DNA of 64,000 bases from Gottschalkia purinilytica (GTDB taxonomy: Bacteria; Bacillota; Clostridia; Tissierellales; Gottschalkiaceae). The position numbers and the translations under genes are program-made. The stretch covers positions 124,001 to 188,000 of the forward strand of contig NZ_LGSS01000004.1 of the NCBI RefSeq assembly GCF_001190785.1, written 5' to 3'. Below the pieces are notes generated by a model, which was given only the letters and a program-made list of their open reading frames with translations, was not told the origin of the DNA and did no database searches. Positions 27,097 to 36,578 of the stretch are shown one piece after another. Every line of letters starts with the position of its first letter. The first letter of the stretch is position 1.

Positions 27097-27615
27097 TTAG
27101 AACGAATTATATGATACCGTTACTCCTATATCAAAACGTTTATCGTGGTATATATGAGGAACGCTCGTTTCATCTGGATAACCAATTGGCAAAAGCGCAA
27201 CTGGAATGATGTTTTCAGGCAATTCAAAGGTTTCGCTCATCTTTTTGGGATCAAAATGCCCTACCCAAGTGCTACCTAATCCTAAATTGGCTACTTCAAG
27301 CATCATGTGAGTAGTCACAATGCTTACGTCAACATCTCCCATATCTTTGCCATCATATGATCTTTTCCAACTGATAGTATTATCGTAACAAATCAACAGA
27401 GCTAAAGGTGCATCAAAGTGATACGGTGTACAATCTCTTAGTTTACTTAAAGAATCCTCAGTATCCAGTACAAGAATACGCTGGGGCTGATAATTCACAG
27501 CCGTTGGAGCAACCCTACCTGCTTCCAAAATCAAATCTAGCTTTTCCTTTTCTACTTTTTTGCTACAAAACTTTCGAACAGAATATCTGTCCTTTACTAA
27601 TTCTAAAAAATCCAT
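27097..27615 (-). CDS. Nitroreductase-family protein
   Basis: 172 residues. FMN-binding N-terminus YSVRKFCSKKVEKEKLDLILEAGRVAPTAVNYQPQ, central DVSIVTTHMMLEVANLGLGSTWVGHFDP and C-terminal ALLPIGYP, all typical of the nitroreductase fold. ATG 27615 follows GGAGGCGG. Reduces nitro compounds, quinones or other acceptors with NAD(P)H; substrate not predictable. 67 bp after the broken Old Yellow Enzyme gene and likely co-transcribed with it under the divergent HxlR regulator. Confidence 0.85.
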   Translation of the reverse strand: MDFLELVKDRYSVRKFCSKKVEKEKLDLILEAGRVAPTAVNYQPQRILVLDTEDSLSKLRDCTPYHFDAPLALLICYDNTISWKRSYDGKDMGDVDVSIVTTHMMLEVANLGLGSTWVGHFDPKKMSETFELPENIIPVALLPIGYPDETSVPHIYHDKRFDIGVTVSYNSF

Positions 27616-27682
27616 AGTTCCGCCTCCATTCATTTTATTTTTAATCATCCTAAAGGGCAGTTTTGGCTTTTATTTGTGATGG

Positions 27683-28555
27683 TCATTTCTCCCCGCTTAT
27701 AAACCATTGGCATTTTCTACATTCAAAACAAGACTTATAATCGTAATTTTTCAAGGACCTTGTAAGAAATGCTTCATCAGCTAAAAATGGTCTCCCATAT
27801 GCCACAAAATCACACAGATTGTTTTCAAATAACTCATTTCTCCTGTTCAATGTTCCAATACTATTTACAACTGTTACAGGAATTCATACATGTTTTTTTA
27901 TCTGTATACCTGTATATACAACCTCATTAAATATAAAGTCACTTGGGATTTCCAATTTCCTATCAACAGGTATGCCGGAGGAAATATGTAGGAGTTCTAT
28001 CCCAATACGTTCTAATGCCTGTGCTGTTTGAATGTCAAGTTCTAAATCATCATTCCAGCCCATACGGTAAGAAATAATAAAATCATCGTCCGCAAATACT
28101 TTTACTTCTTCAACAATCTTTTTTACAAGTAGCAGTCTTCCATTGATATCACCACCGTACTTATCTCCTCGTTTATTTGATAAAGGAGATGTTACCATAT
28201 TAAGAAAAAAGCTATGAGCACCATGTAGTTCTATCCCGTCACAACCAGCTTGTTTGCATAATTTTGCTGCTCTAACAAACTCGTTCTTGATTTCTTCCAT
28301 ATCATCTTCTGTTAATTGATCGATTGAATCTCCATTATGATAACCAATGCTAGGATAAGCAATTTGTGCGAAAAACTTGGTTCTGTTACTGTGACATGCT
28401 TCTACTAATTTTTTTAGATAGTCTATATGTGCATGTGAATAGACTTCTATACCTCCATCTTTACATGGCGACAACTCAAAATGAACCATTGGAGCCATTA
28501 CTATTCTGTTCTTAAAATCAACATTTTTTATTCTAATTGAATTTAATATTTTCAA
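27683..28555 (-). pseudogene. Old Yellow Enzyme-family NADH:flavin oxidoreductase, broken
   Basis: TIM-barrel features of OYE: NRIVMAPMVHFELS, FFAQIAYPS, FVRAAKLCKQAGCDGIELHGAHSFFLNMVTSPLSNKRGDKYGG, FIISYRMGWND. An in-frame TGA at 27884-27886 interrupts the frame; the same frame then continues IPVTVVNSIG to LCDFVAYGRPFLADEAF and CFECRKC. A segment of about 40 residues expected after MAPM (around the first active-site region) is also missing. TTG at 28555 behind GGGAGG is the likely start. Two lesions argue for true decay. Confidence 0.75.
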
Positions 28556-28603
28556 TATAACTAACCTCCCAATAAAGCAACATATGAACCTTGTGTTTTT
28601 CAC

Positions 28604-28686
28604 TTACTTTAATTATAATTAAAATAAAATCAAAAGAAAGTATGCACTTTTTAGTAGTATACTAACTAAAAGGAGAGTGTAATTGA
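28604..28686. promoter_or_regulatory. Divergent promoter region with candidate HxlR operator
   Basis: AGTATGCACT and AGTAGTATACT form an interrupted near-palindrome at about 28639-28665, between the HxlR gene and the OYE gene. Confidence 0.4.
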
Positions 28687-29031
28687 ATGGATACATTATG
28701 CAGGAGTAGACAAGCACCTTTTGAATATACCCTCTCTATAATAGGTGGTAAGTGGAAAATGAGGATTATATATGAATTAGGCTGCGAACGCATATTAAGA
28801 TATGGTGAACTTAAACGAAATATTCCCTATATTACACATAAAATGTTAAGTACACAGCTTAAAGAATTAGAAAGTGATGGACTTATTATTCGTAAAGAAT
28901 ATCCACAAATTCCTCCAAAAGTAGAGTATTCTTTATCTGAAAAAGGGCTGTCATTGCTTCCGATTATTAATGAAATGTGCAAATGGGGTAGAGAAAACGC
29001 TTCAGAAGCGAAAGTCGAACTGATTACCTAA
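28687..29031 (+). CDS. HxlR-family transcriptional regulator
   Basis: 114 residues. Signature CPFEYTL-like start (QAPFEYTLSIIGGKWKMRIIYEL), winged helix RYGELKRNIPYITHKMLSTQLKELESDGLI and wing PPKVEYSLSEKG. A Cys near residue 5 may sense electrophiles, as in related regulators. Divergent from the OYE-nitroreductase unit, which it probably controls. Confidence 0.85.
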   Translation: MDTLCRSRQAPFEYTLSIIGGKWKMRIIYELGCERILRYGELKRNIPYITHKMLSTQLKELESDGLIIRKEYPQIPPKVEYSLSEKGLSLLPIINEMCKWGRENASEAKVELIT

Positions 29032-29060
29032 TCGTTATAATTTGCATTTTCAAAAATATT

Positions 29061-29096
29061 AACTGGGTGCAGACAGAGAACTGACTGCACCCAGTT
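29061..29096. terminator. Convergent terminator between HxlR and desaturase genes
   Basis: AACTGGGTGCAG pairs with CTGCACCCAGTT around a 12-nt loop. Confidence 0.75.
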
Positions 29097-29113
29097 ATGA
29101 TATACGGTGTGTT

Positions 29114-30613
29114 TTATAACTTAATGCTTCGTTTTTCTTTCTTAAGTATTCTTTGTATAGCAAATTTTCCTGTAATTGCTGCACCAGGAAGTCCTCCTGG
29201 AGGGCTAATCCATTGACCTGCCAAAATTACATTTTCAAGTCCCTCAACATAAGCTGACGGATAAGGTCTCTTAGCGCTATATTTTGTGATCATAAATGCT
29301 TGGTTATAGCCTTTATAAGCATTACAATATCGCTTATAAGTCATTGGAGTCCAGATATCTAAAATCGTTAGTTTTCCCTTATATTCCGGAAATCTTTCCT
29401 CAACCTTTTTCATAATTTGCTGAGCAATTTCTTCTTTTCTATTACAGTATGCTTCTTTATCTTTATAAAGTTCAGACCAATAATCATAGGAATCTTCAGT
29501 AAGGCCTAATAAAATCTGAATAATTTGTTTTCCCTTTGGTGCAAAATCAGGCTCATATCCATAGGATTTAATCGTAAGCCTATCATTTACCCAAGATGCA
29601 AATTGCAAATCTCTAAAATCTATGATTGTTTCTGTGCCTACTACGTCCACATCGCAATCTACAGCAAAAGCTATTTGAAACATTCCATAAACAGGATATG
29701 CTTTTCTGTTTTCATACATTTCTTTCATAAGTGGCTCCATATAGGATTTTGGAAGCAAAGTTCCGAAAGTATAATCTGTATCACAAGCACATATCACATA
29801 ATCAGCACTTATTACAGTACCATCTGACAACTGAATACCTTTTGCTTTATCATCTTCCAATACCACTTTTTGAACACTGGCATTAGTATATACCTTGCCA
29901 CCATAGCTTTCAAATTTCTTTTGCATGCGAAAAGCTAAAGCTCTTGAACCACCTCTCGGCACACCACCATCTCCACTGGTAAAATTACCATATGCCATAG
30001 GAAAGGAGCTAGCCAACGATTCTTTCGTACAAAAATCAGAGATCATGCATCGAATCAACGGATGCTTAAACCGATTCATAAGATCATTGGTGTCCATACC
30101 TGCATATTCCTTAAATACTTTCATGGTATCTTTCATGGTAATACCCATTTTTATTCCATCAATTAAGCCAAACATTTCTGATGGTTTTTCTGCCGGAATC
30201 TGTACATTCTTCGACAGTTTAGTGAACTTCATCAGCTTCTTTATTTCCACTTCATCCTCTGGAGATAATAACATTAACTCTTGTTCAGTACGATTAATAT
30301 CCTCCCATAAGGTGATTCTCTCCCCATCTAATTCTGATGTATACATTTTATCTGATTTTATAATCTCTATACCTTCTCCTATAGCACCTACATCTTGCCA
30401 TATTTTATTAAGTGCTGTTCCCTCAGTAGTACCCATAAGCCAGTGAATACAGTTATCAATATGATAACCTTGTCTATCCCAACCTGTGCATTCTCCACCA
30501 ACAATACTGTGTTTTTCATAAATCTCGACTTCAAAGCCTGATTTTGCTCCATAGACACCAGCTGTAAGACCCGAAATACCACCGCCAATAATCACTATTT
30601 TTTTCTTTTTCAT
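29114..30613 (-). CDS. Phytoene-desaturase-like FAD-dependent oxidoreductase
   Basis: 499 residues. N-terminal dinucleotide-binding IIGGGISGLTAGVYGAKSG and YEKHSIVGGECTGWDR (CrtI-type), central substrate domain, C-terminal NVILAGQWISPPGGLPGAAITGKFA (FAD-binding motif). Length and motifs fit the CrtI/RetSat-like amine-oxidase superfamily in Firmicutes, where the substrate is usually not a carotenoid. No carotenoid genes are nearby. Start behind AAGGAGA. Paired with the upstream AbrB-type regulator gene, 46 bp away. Confidence 0.8.
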   Translation of the reverse strand: MKKKKIVIIGGGISGLTAGVYGAKSGFEVEIYEKHSIVGGECTGWDRQGYHIDNCIHWLMGTTEGTALNKIWQDVGAIGEGIEIIKSDKMYTSELDGERITLWEDINRTEQELMLLSPEDEVEIKKLMKFTKLSKNVQIPAEKPSEMFGLIDGIKMGITMKDTMKVFKEYAGMDTNDLMNRFKHPLIRCMISDFCTKESLASSFPMAYGNFTSGDGGVPRGGSRALAFRMQKKFESYGGKVYTNASVQKVVLEDDKAKGIQLSDGTVISADYVICACDTDYTFGTLLPKSYMEPLMKEMYENRKAYPVYGMFQIAFAVDCDVDVVGTETIIDFRDLQFASWVNDRLTIKSYGYEPDFAPKGKQIIQILLGLTEDSYDYWSELYKDKEAYCNRKEEIAQQIMKKVEERFPEYKGKLTILDIWTPMTYKRYCNAYKGYNQAFMITKYSAKRPYPSAYVEGLENVILAGQWISPPGGLPGAAITGKFAIQRILKKEKRSIKL

Positions 30614-30659
30614 AAAATAATCTCCTTTTGATTTTAACTACACATTACTGGAAATGTGT

Positions 30660-30980
30660 TTATTTGTTTTCATCAATTGGCTCTTGTACTTTCCGAACTT
30701 CTTCCGCAAATTGTATAAGTTCATCATTTTCAGTAGTATTTACCGAATTTTCCTTTGCAAGAAATATTTCATCGGCAATTTTATTGAAGAAATCGAGCCT
30801 GTGAATAGCAATTCCTCGTTCAACATCTGCAAGCAAAAGTAAAGTATCTCCAGGTTTAATGTCAAACATATCCCGTGCTTCCTTTGGAATGACAATTTGT
30901 CCTTTCGGGCCAACCTTTACTGAACTCATGTACTTACCTTCATCCTTAGTTTTAGGTGATTTTTTATTTTCGTTTTTCAT
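30660..30980 (-). CDS. AbrB/SpoVT-family DNA-binding protein
   Basis: 106 residues. Swapped-hairpin AbrB domain at about 20-65: SVKVGPKGQIVIPKEARDMFDIKPGDTLLLLAD, preceded by a basic Lys-rich tail and followed by an acidic helix. Shine-Dalgarno AAAGGAG. First gene of an operon with the desaturase-like gene and its probable regulator. Confidence 0.85.
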   Translation of the reverse strand: MKNENKKSPKTKDEGKYMSSVKVGPKGQIVIPKEARDMFDIKPGDTLLLLADVERGIAIHRLDFFNKIADEIFLAKENSVNTTENDELIQFAEEVRKVQEPIDENK

Positions 30981-31069
30981 ATTCTCATATCTCCTTTTAT
31001 CAATTATCAGTTGTATAAATAAGAAAAGTATAACTTGTTATACTTATAATACTTTATGTAGATGAAAAT

Positions 31070-31395
31070 GTCAATTGAGATCGGGAAAAATTTTCAAGAG
31101 GTTTAAGCTCTGCTCTAATGTTAGCAAAATAAATTCCGTAACATTACCTATAGTTGGATGTATGTAGTAGTCATTGTATTCCAGCATTTCTTTTGAAGTA
31201 TGTATATCTTAAATAAACTGTTTGATTAACTTTTTCTGATTCAAATTAACAGGAATCTCTAACTTGCTTTTGTTAATTTTCTCAATACCTTTATAAGTAC
31301 TAACGTATCTCATATAGTACGCAAACTAATTTGATGTTCTCTCACATATATCTTAAGTTTTGAACACGTCACTCTACTCTCATTTTTTTGAGCAA
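31070..31395. other. Non-coding stretch
   Basis: No supported gene. Several short minus-strand coding-like tracts with stops suggest old debris, not identified. Confidence 0.3.
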
Positions 31396-31424
31396 AATAA
31401 AAAAGCGATCTTATTGATCGCTTG
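31396..31424 (-). terminator. Terminator of the CPBP protease gene
   Basis: AAGCGATC-TTATT-GATCGCTT with a T6 run on the minus strand. Confidence 0.85.
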
Positions 31425-31483
31425 TAAGACTATTTTCTTTATTCTGATGTTGTTTCAATCAATGTTATTAAACGTATTGCTCG

Positions 31484-32278
31484 TTAGCTTGATATTTTAT
31501 TCTTGTGCCATAGAATAAATCCCAATGCTGTAATAAAGTAGAATACAGCTAGCCATATAATCAAATCTACAATTTTTCCGATAAAAGCCACTAAAAAAAA
31601 GTTAAGCATAAAATGCATCCATATTGGAACAAACAAATTTTTACAACGATCATAACATATACCTATTATGACTGCAAAAGAAATAATACAAATAATAAAT
31701 GATACTATGTATTTTATCAATTCAAGTCCAGCATATCCTGTAGATAGAAACCATAGGGGAGCATGCCAAAATGTCCAGATCAAGCCAACTATCAAAGAAC
31801 TTTTAATTATGCTTGATTTTTCCTCAATGGCTGGCTGTAAAAAGCCTCTCCATCCAGATTCTTCTCCAGTTGCTCCTTGTAACAAAGTAAAGAAAAAACC
31901 AGATATTATTGTTGAAAATGAATAATCAAGTAACATTAGAAGTGGAACACCTTTTTGAAGTGATACAATGTATACACTTGTAATAAAAATCAGCATTTGT
32001 ATTAGAGCAACGACCAATAATAAAGGAATACTAAGTGTTCTACCAAAAGCTTTTTTGTAAAAGTCTTTTACTGTACTTTCAGGAAAAATTTTTTTGAACA
32101 ATACCAATAGTACAATCGTAGGTGTCCATGAGCATATTACAATTACCCATTGCATAATCCACGAATTTCCGCCGAGAAGTTGAACTATTCTACCTAATGA
32201 AAGTACCATTATCCAAAATAGTACATAGGTGTAAATCACAAATCGTTTTGTATAGTTCTCTGTTGTCTTAGATATCAT
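31484..32278 (-). CDS. CPBP-family intramembrane metalloprotease
   Basis: 264 residues, seven to eight hydrophobic segments. Abi/CPBP motifs: EESGWRGFLQP (EExxxR, near 150), FWHAPLWF (FxxxH) and a final HFMLN (HxxxN). ATG 32278 follows GGAGGAAAATAT; the longer upstream frame lacks a ribosome binding site. Related to Rce1; bacterial members process membrane or bacteriocin-linked peptides. No peptide gene was found beside it. Confidence 0.82.
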   Translation of the reverse strand: MISKTTENYTKRFVIYTYVLFWIMVLSLGRIVQLLGGNSWIMQWVIVICSWTPTIVLLVLFKKIFPESTVKDFYKKAFGRTLSIPLLLVVALIQMLIFITSVYIVSLQKGVPLLMLLDYSFSTIISGFFFTLLQGATGEESGWRGFLQPAIEEKSSIIKSSLIVGLIWTFWHAPLWFLSTGYAGLELIKYIVSFIICIISFAVIIGICYDRCKNLFVPIWMHFMLNFFLVAFIGKIVDLIIWLAVFYFITALGFILWHKNKISS

Positions 32279-32339
32279 ATATTTTCCTCCAACATCAAGA
32301 TTATATAAATTCACACTTATATGTACATGCTCATTCACT

Positions 32340-32889
32340 AAAGATTAATTCTGATAATCTCTAACAGTCATTATACCATTTTTTTGAAAATAAGTCATTG
32401 AATAAAAATGAACTAAATCCCGTTCATTAGCTTGTTATTTTCTTTATGTAATAAAAAATACTTTATATATAAAGTATTTTTTAAGATTTTTTATTTTTTG
32501 ATGAAAAATCTTTTTCTTTATTTCTTTACTATCTTCTTTTACATCTTCAATAAGGTAGAATATGTCTATTATCCCTCCTAAAATCTCTAATTTAAAAAGA
32601 AAAATACTTATTAATAAATATTAATATATCTTCTAAAAAATATGAAAAGTGTCAAACTGATATGATACTTAAAGTAAATATAAATATAATTGAAATTATT
32701 AGATTAGCTACTACTTATACATGTATCTTGACATAATTATGATAATATTTCACAGAAATAATATAACAAACTCACCGAGATTATAACGAGTCTTAGAATT
32801 CACAAGTTTTCTAATTTAATAATTATTATCTCAAATACATAGTCCTTCTGTGAATTGAGTCACATCTCCTAAACGTAGGCCATATAATA
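32340..32889. other. Non-coding stretch
   Basis: No coding frame. A perfect AT-rich palindrome AAAAAATACTTTATATATAA.. at about 32454-32484 is terminator-like on either strand. Confidence 0.4.
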
Positions 32890-32922
32890 TTGGTAAAGCC
32901 TATGAAAGGAATGAATAATAAT

Positions 32923-33468
32923 ATGTATAGTTTTTACAATCCGTATCCATGTCCTTACTACTTTAACATGCCAATGTATTACCAGAACAATATGTATGAT
33001 TATCCATATACATACTGGGCTAACACACCAATGTATTACCCAGACTCTTGGAGACAGTTTATTAAATTGAAGGATTATGGACCAAAACCCTTTGTAGTTA
33101 ATATTGAAGAGGCTACTAAGCAAAATAATACTTTTCGTACTGCTTTATGGACGGGAAAATATCTGCAACTTACCCTGATGAGTATCAATGTTGGGGAAGA
33201 CATAGGTTTAGAGATTCATAACGACCTTGATCAATTCATCCGTATTGAAGAAGGTCAAGGAATTGTTAAAATGGGAGATAGAAAAGATAAATTAGATTTT
33301 CAAAAAAGAGTCTATGATGACTATGCAATAATTATACCTGCTGGTAAATGGCATAATCTGATTAATACAGGTCGTAAACCACTTAAACTTTATTCTATTT
33401 ATGCACCACCTGCGCATCCACATGGTACAGTTCATAAAACTAAAGAAGATGCTGAAGATCATCACTGA
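32923..33468 (+). CDS. Cupin protein with Tyr/Pro/Asn-rich N-terminus
   Basis: About 181 residues. The first 50 residues are rich in Tyr, Pro, Asn and Met (YNPYPCPYYFNMPMYYQNN), like spore-coat or surface proteins. The rest is a single cupin barrel: MSINVGEDIGLEIHNDLDQF, EEGQGIVKMGD, IIPAGKWHNLINTG with metal ligands His, Glu and His. Mannose-6-phosphate-isomerase-like cupins of this type occur in clostridial spores. Of three possible ATGs I chose 32923, 10 nt after AAAGGA. Followed by a terminator. Confidence 0.75.
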   Translation: MYSFYNPYPCPYYFNMPMYYQNNMYDYPYTYWANTPMYYPDSWRQFIKLKDYGPKPFVVNIEEATKQNNTFRTALWTGKYLQLTLMSINVGEDIGLEIHNDLDQFIRIEEGQGIVKMGDRKDKLDFQKRVYDDYAIIIPAGKWHNLINTGRKPLKLYSIYAPPAHPHGTVHKTKEDAEDHH

Positions 33469-33519
33469 TAATAAATATCAACCGACTTATTTCTTTTAAA
33501 GTTTTGATATAATATAAAT

Positions 33520-33557
33520 AAAGGATGCTTAGTGTGATCAGCACTAAACATCCTTTA
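33520..33557. terminator. Convergent terminator
   Basis: AAAGGATGCTTAGTG pairs with GCACTAAACATCCTTT; serves the cupin gene and the uvrA-like gene. Confidence 0.8.
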
Positions 33558-33595
33558 TTCTCTATACTTTTTAGAAATAAACTTCTTATTATTAA

Positions 33596-35842
33596 TTATC
33601 CTATATAATTACGTAAATGTTTTGCAGTATATGATTTTGTTGATCCTACTAAATCGACAGGATATCCTTGAAAAATTACTTTTCCACCTAAAGATCCACC
33701 TTGTAATCCCATATCAATAATCCAGTGAGCCTGACTAATAATTGATAAGTTGTGTTCTAAAATAATTAAGGTTGAACCTTTCTCCAATAATTTATAAAAC
33801 AGTGACAATAAATTGTCTATATCAGCTTCATGAAGACCTGTACTTGGCTCATCCAAAATTAGTAAGTTATTTTCATTTTCATGTATTATTTTAGCTATTT
33901 TCAAGCGCTGAAGCTCTCCACCTGAAAAAGTATCTAAAGATTGCCCTAACTTTATATAACTTAGGTTCACATCAATTAAACTTTGAATAGCTCGATTTAT
34001 TTGGTAATCATCGAATAAATCTTTGGCTTCTCCAACTGTTAATTGAAGAATATCATATATGTTTTTACCATGCCATTTGAAAGATAAAGCTTCATCGCTA
34101 TATCTCTTCCCATTACACTTTTCACAAGTTTGTTCAATATCTCCCATATAGGCCAAATCTAGCTTAATATATCCTTTTCCCTTACAAACCGGACAGGCGC
34201 CCTTACTATTATAACTAAATAGTGAACGATTTTTATGAGATAGTTTAGCGAATATCTCTCTAATATTATCAAATACATTAAGGTAGGTTAGAATATTAGA
34301 TCTATTACTACCACGTATAGGACTTTGATCCAAAAGTTTGGCTTGGGAGTATTTTTCTTTAAACAGATAACGAATAAGAGTACTTTTTCCTGAACCTGCT
34401 ACACCTGTCACAACTGTTAATGCGTTTTTGGGTATTTTAACTGATGCATTCTTTATATTGTAGAGACTGACATTATTCAGGGTATAAAAGGAAGTAAATT
34501 CTATTTTTTCTTGATTCAAAGAATGTGTTCGTGATAATGTTTTTCCAGTGATTGTGTCAGAAGTCAGTAATTCTTTATAAGATCCTTCAAATGTTACGTA
34601 ACCTCCATTAGCTCCAGCTAATTCTCCTATATTAATAATATAGTCAGCAATTTTTATAATATCAGGATCATGATCTACTAGAATAACGGTATTTCCCTTA
34701 TGTTTCAATCCCTTCATGATTTTATTTATGCCTACAATGTCTTCTGGATGGAGTCCTACACTTGGTTCATCGAAGATATATAACACATCTGACAAAGAGC
34801 TATTTAAATGTTTTGTCATTTTGATTCTCTGAGATTCTCCACCAGAAAGAGTGCTAGTTGAACGGTTAAGAGATAAGTAATTTAAACCAACAGTCTGCAA
34901 GCTCTCTAGTTTTTTTACTAAATCTTTCAATACGATTTCTACACTTGAATTATTTATTGATTCAACAAAATCTAGTAGTTCAGTAATTGACATTGTAACA
35001 CAATCAGCAATGGATTTTCCTTTAATTTTCGCTGATCTTACAACATCATTGACCCTTGTTCCATTACATTCAGGACAATGTTGAACTTCAAGAATATAAT
35101 CTAAATCAGACGCATATTGTGAGTCTTCTTTGTCAATGAAGCTTTTTGTTATCCTTGGAATAACCCCAATATAAGTTGATGTTTTAGGCCAATCTTTTGT
35201 AGGATTTTTAGGTTTACTTCCAGTATCGTATAGAAGAAGATTTAATTCATCCTTTGAATAGTCAGATATCTTTTTATTATTATCAAAATTACCTGTTTCT
35301 GTATATCTAGTCAGTCTCCATCCACCTGGTTGAAATGTAGGGAATTTTATTGCACCTTCATTCAAAGATTTATCAAAATCAATGAGTTTTCTGATATTTA
35401 TTCGTTTTGTTTCTCCTAAGCCCTTACATAAAGGGCACATTCCTTGAGGATTGTTAAATGAGTAAACCATTGAATAACCTATGAAAGGTTGCGCAATCCG
35501 TGAAAATAATAATCTAAGACTTGTGTAGATCTCTGTAACTGTACCTACCGTTGAGCGAGCATTGCCACTAATTTTTTTCTGGTCAACAACAATTGATACA
35601 GGTAAGTTATTGATTTCGTCAACATCTGGGGGAGCATAGTGAGGCATTAGCTGTTGAATATAGCTAGAATAAGTCTCATTTAATAATCTTTGAGATTCAG
35701 CAGCCAAGGTATCAAATACAAGAGAAGATTTTCCTGATCCCGAAACCCCCGTTATAACTGTAATCTTTTTCTTAGGAATCTTAATTGACAAATTCTTTAG
35801 ATTATTAGTTTTAACACCTTTAATCATAATGGATTCATTCAT
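33596..35842 (-). CDS. UvrA-like ABC ATPase (short, drug-resistance type)
   Basis: 748 residues, shorter than UvrA (about 940). Domain 1: Walker A GVSGSGKSSL near 35, zinc module CPLCKGLGE and CPECNGTR, signature LSGGESQRI, Walker B IFDEPSVGLH. Domain 2: Walker A GVAGSGKST, zinc fingers CPVCKGKG and CEKCNGKRY, signature FSGGELQRL, Walker B ILDEPSTGLH. The UvrB-binding region of UvrA is reduced, as in UvrA2/DrrC-like paralogues linked to DNA-binding drugs. Overlaps the MarR gene by 8 bp, so the pair is an operon. Confidence 0.82.
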   Translation of the reverse strand: MNESIMIKGVKTNNLKNLSIKIPKKKITVITGVSGSGKSSLVFDTLAAESQRLLNETYSSYIQQLMPHYAPPDVDEINNLPVSIVVDQKKISGNARSTVGTVTEIYTSLRLLFSRIAQPFIGYSMVYSFNNPQGMCPLCKGLGETKRINIRKLIDFDKSLNEGAIKFPTFQPGGWRLTRYTETGNFDNNKKISDYSKDELNLLLYDTGSKPKNPTKDWPKTSTYIGVIPRITKSFIDKEDSQYASDLDYILEVQHCPECNGTRVNDVVRSAKIKGKSIADCVTMSITELLDFVESINNSSVEIVLKDLVKKLESLQTVGLNYLSLNRSTSTLSGGESQRIKMTKHLNSSLSDVLYIFDEPSVGLHPEDIVGINKIMKGLKHKGNTVILVDHDPDIIKIADYIINIGELAGANGGYVTFEGSYKELLTSDTITGKTLSRTHSLNQEKIEFTSFYTLNNVSLYNIKNASVKIPKNALTVVTGVAGSGKSTLIRYLFKEKYSQAKLLDQSPIRGSNRSNILTYLNVFDNIREIFAKLSHKNRSLFSYNSKGACPVCKGKGYIKLDLAYMGDIEQTCEKCNGKRYSDEALSFKWHGKNIYDILQLTVGEAKDLFDDYQINRAIQSLIDVNLSYIKLGQSLDTFSGGELQRLKIAKIIHENENNLLILDEPSTGLHEADIDNLLSLFYKLLEKGSTLIILEHNLSIISQAHWIIDMGLQGGSLGGKVIFQGYPVDLVGSTKSYTAKHLRNYIG

Positions 35843-36266
35843 TTTGAGTCATCCTTTCAGTTCTAAGTGCATTAGATAATTTGCTAGCTAGTTTCCCGAA
35901 TTGCTCTTGTTCTTCTTCAGTAAATACTTTCTTAGCAATGAAATAAATTTGATTATGTCCATTGTGAATATTAGCTAATAGTTCTTGTCCCTCATTTGTT
36001 AGTGAAGTCAGCAACTCTCTTCCATCTTTATCACTTGGTTTTTGTTGAATATATCCCATTATTTTAAGTTCTTTGAGTGCTTTCGATAGTTTGGATCGAC
36101 TGATTCCTAACGAAATGTTCAGATCAGATGGTAACATTAATTTATTTTGAGATATTAAATGTAAAATATCATATTGAAGCCAACTGATTTTCTTAGGATT
36201 AACTATGTTTCTTTCTGCTACAAGCTCACATTGTAGATTTATTAAGGCATTGTTTAGTAGTTCCAA
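35835..36266 (-). CDS. MarR-family regulator
   Basis: About 143 residues. Winged helix with PSDLNISLGISRSKLSKALKELKIMGYIQQKPSDKDGRELLTSLTNEG. Start placed at TTG 36266, 8 nt after GGAGGTG; the ATG at 36293 has no ribosome binding site. First gene of a MarR-UvrA-like operon, probably autoregulated and derepressed by a drug. Confidence 0.82.
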   Translation of the reverse strand: MELLNNALINLQCELVAERNIVNPKKISWLQYDILHLISQNKLMLPSDLNISLGISRSKLSKALKELKIMGYIQQKPSDKDGRELLTSLTNEGQELLANIHNGHNQIYFIAKKVFTEEEQEQFGKLASKLSNALRTERMTQNE

Positions 36267-36448
36267 TATTTTCACCTCCGATATAGTTTCCATATAGAAA
36301 TTATATCAAAATATAAATCTTTTCACAATATGTACGCAAAATTAGTATAAACTAAACACTTCTTTTTTATAAAATGTTCATGAAGATATATTATGATCAC
36401 TTTAAAGCTAAAAAAACCTGTGCTCATTGAACAAAAATAAAATCTAAA

Positions 36449-36495
36449 AAAGCGTAACTGATTCACATATGAAATGCTCTCAGTTACGCTTTCAA
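36449..36495 (-). terminator. Terminator of the MerR-ABC exporter operon
   Basis: AAAGCGTAACTGA pairs with TCAGTTACGCTTT; T-rich on the minus strand. Confidence 0.85.
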
Positions 36496-36578
36496 ACTAT
36501 TTTTTCTTTGTATTCTCAATGTCTAATATGTCTGTCTATCTAGTTTATTCAGAAATTACATCCTTTTTTTACCCCGTC

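Noticed and set aside
27884..27886. TGA as selenocysteine in the OYE-like gene
   Set aside because: The position is not a redox site in the family, no SECIS-like hairpin was noticed, and a second lesion (internal deletion) is present.
29525..30446. Plus-strand ORFs of 100 and 173 codons
   Set aside because: Shadows of the phytoene-desaturase-like gene on the minus strand.
33596..35842. Housekeeping uvrA
   Set aside because: About 190 residues short, lies in an operon with MarR, and resembles UvrA-like paralogues.
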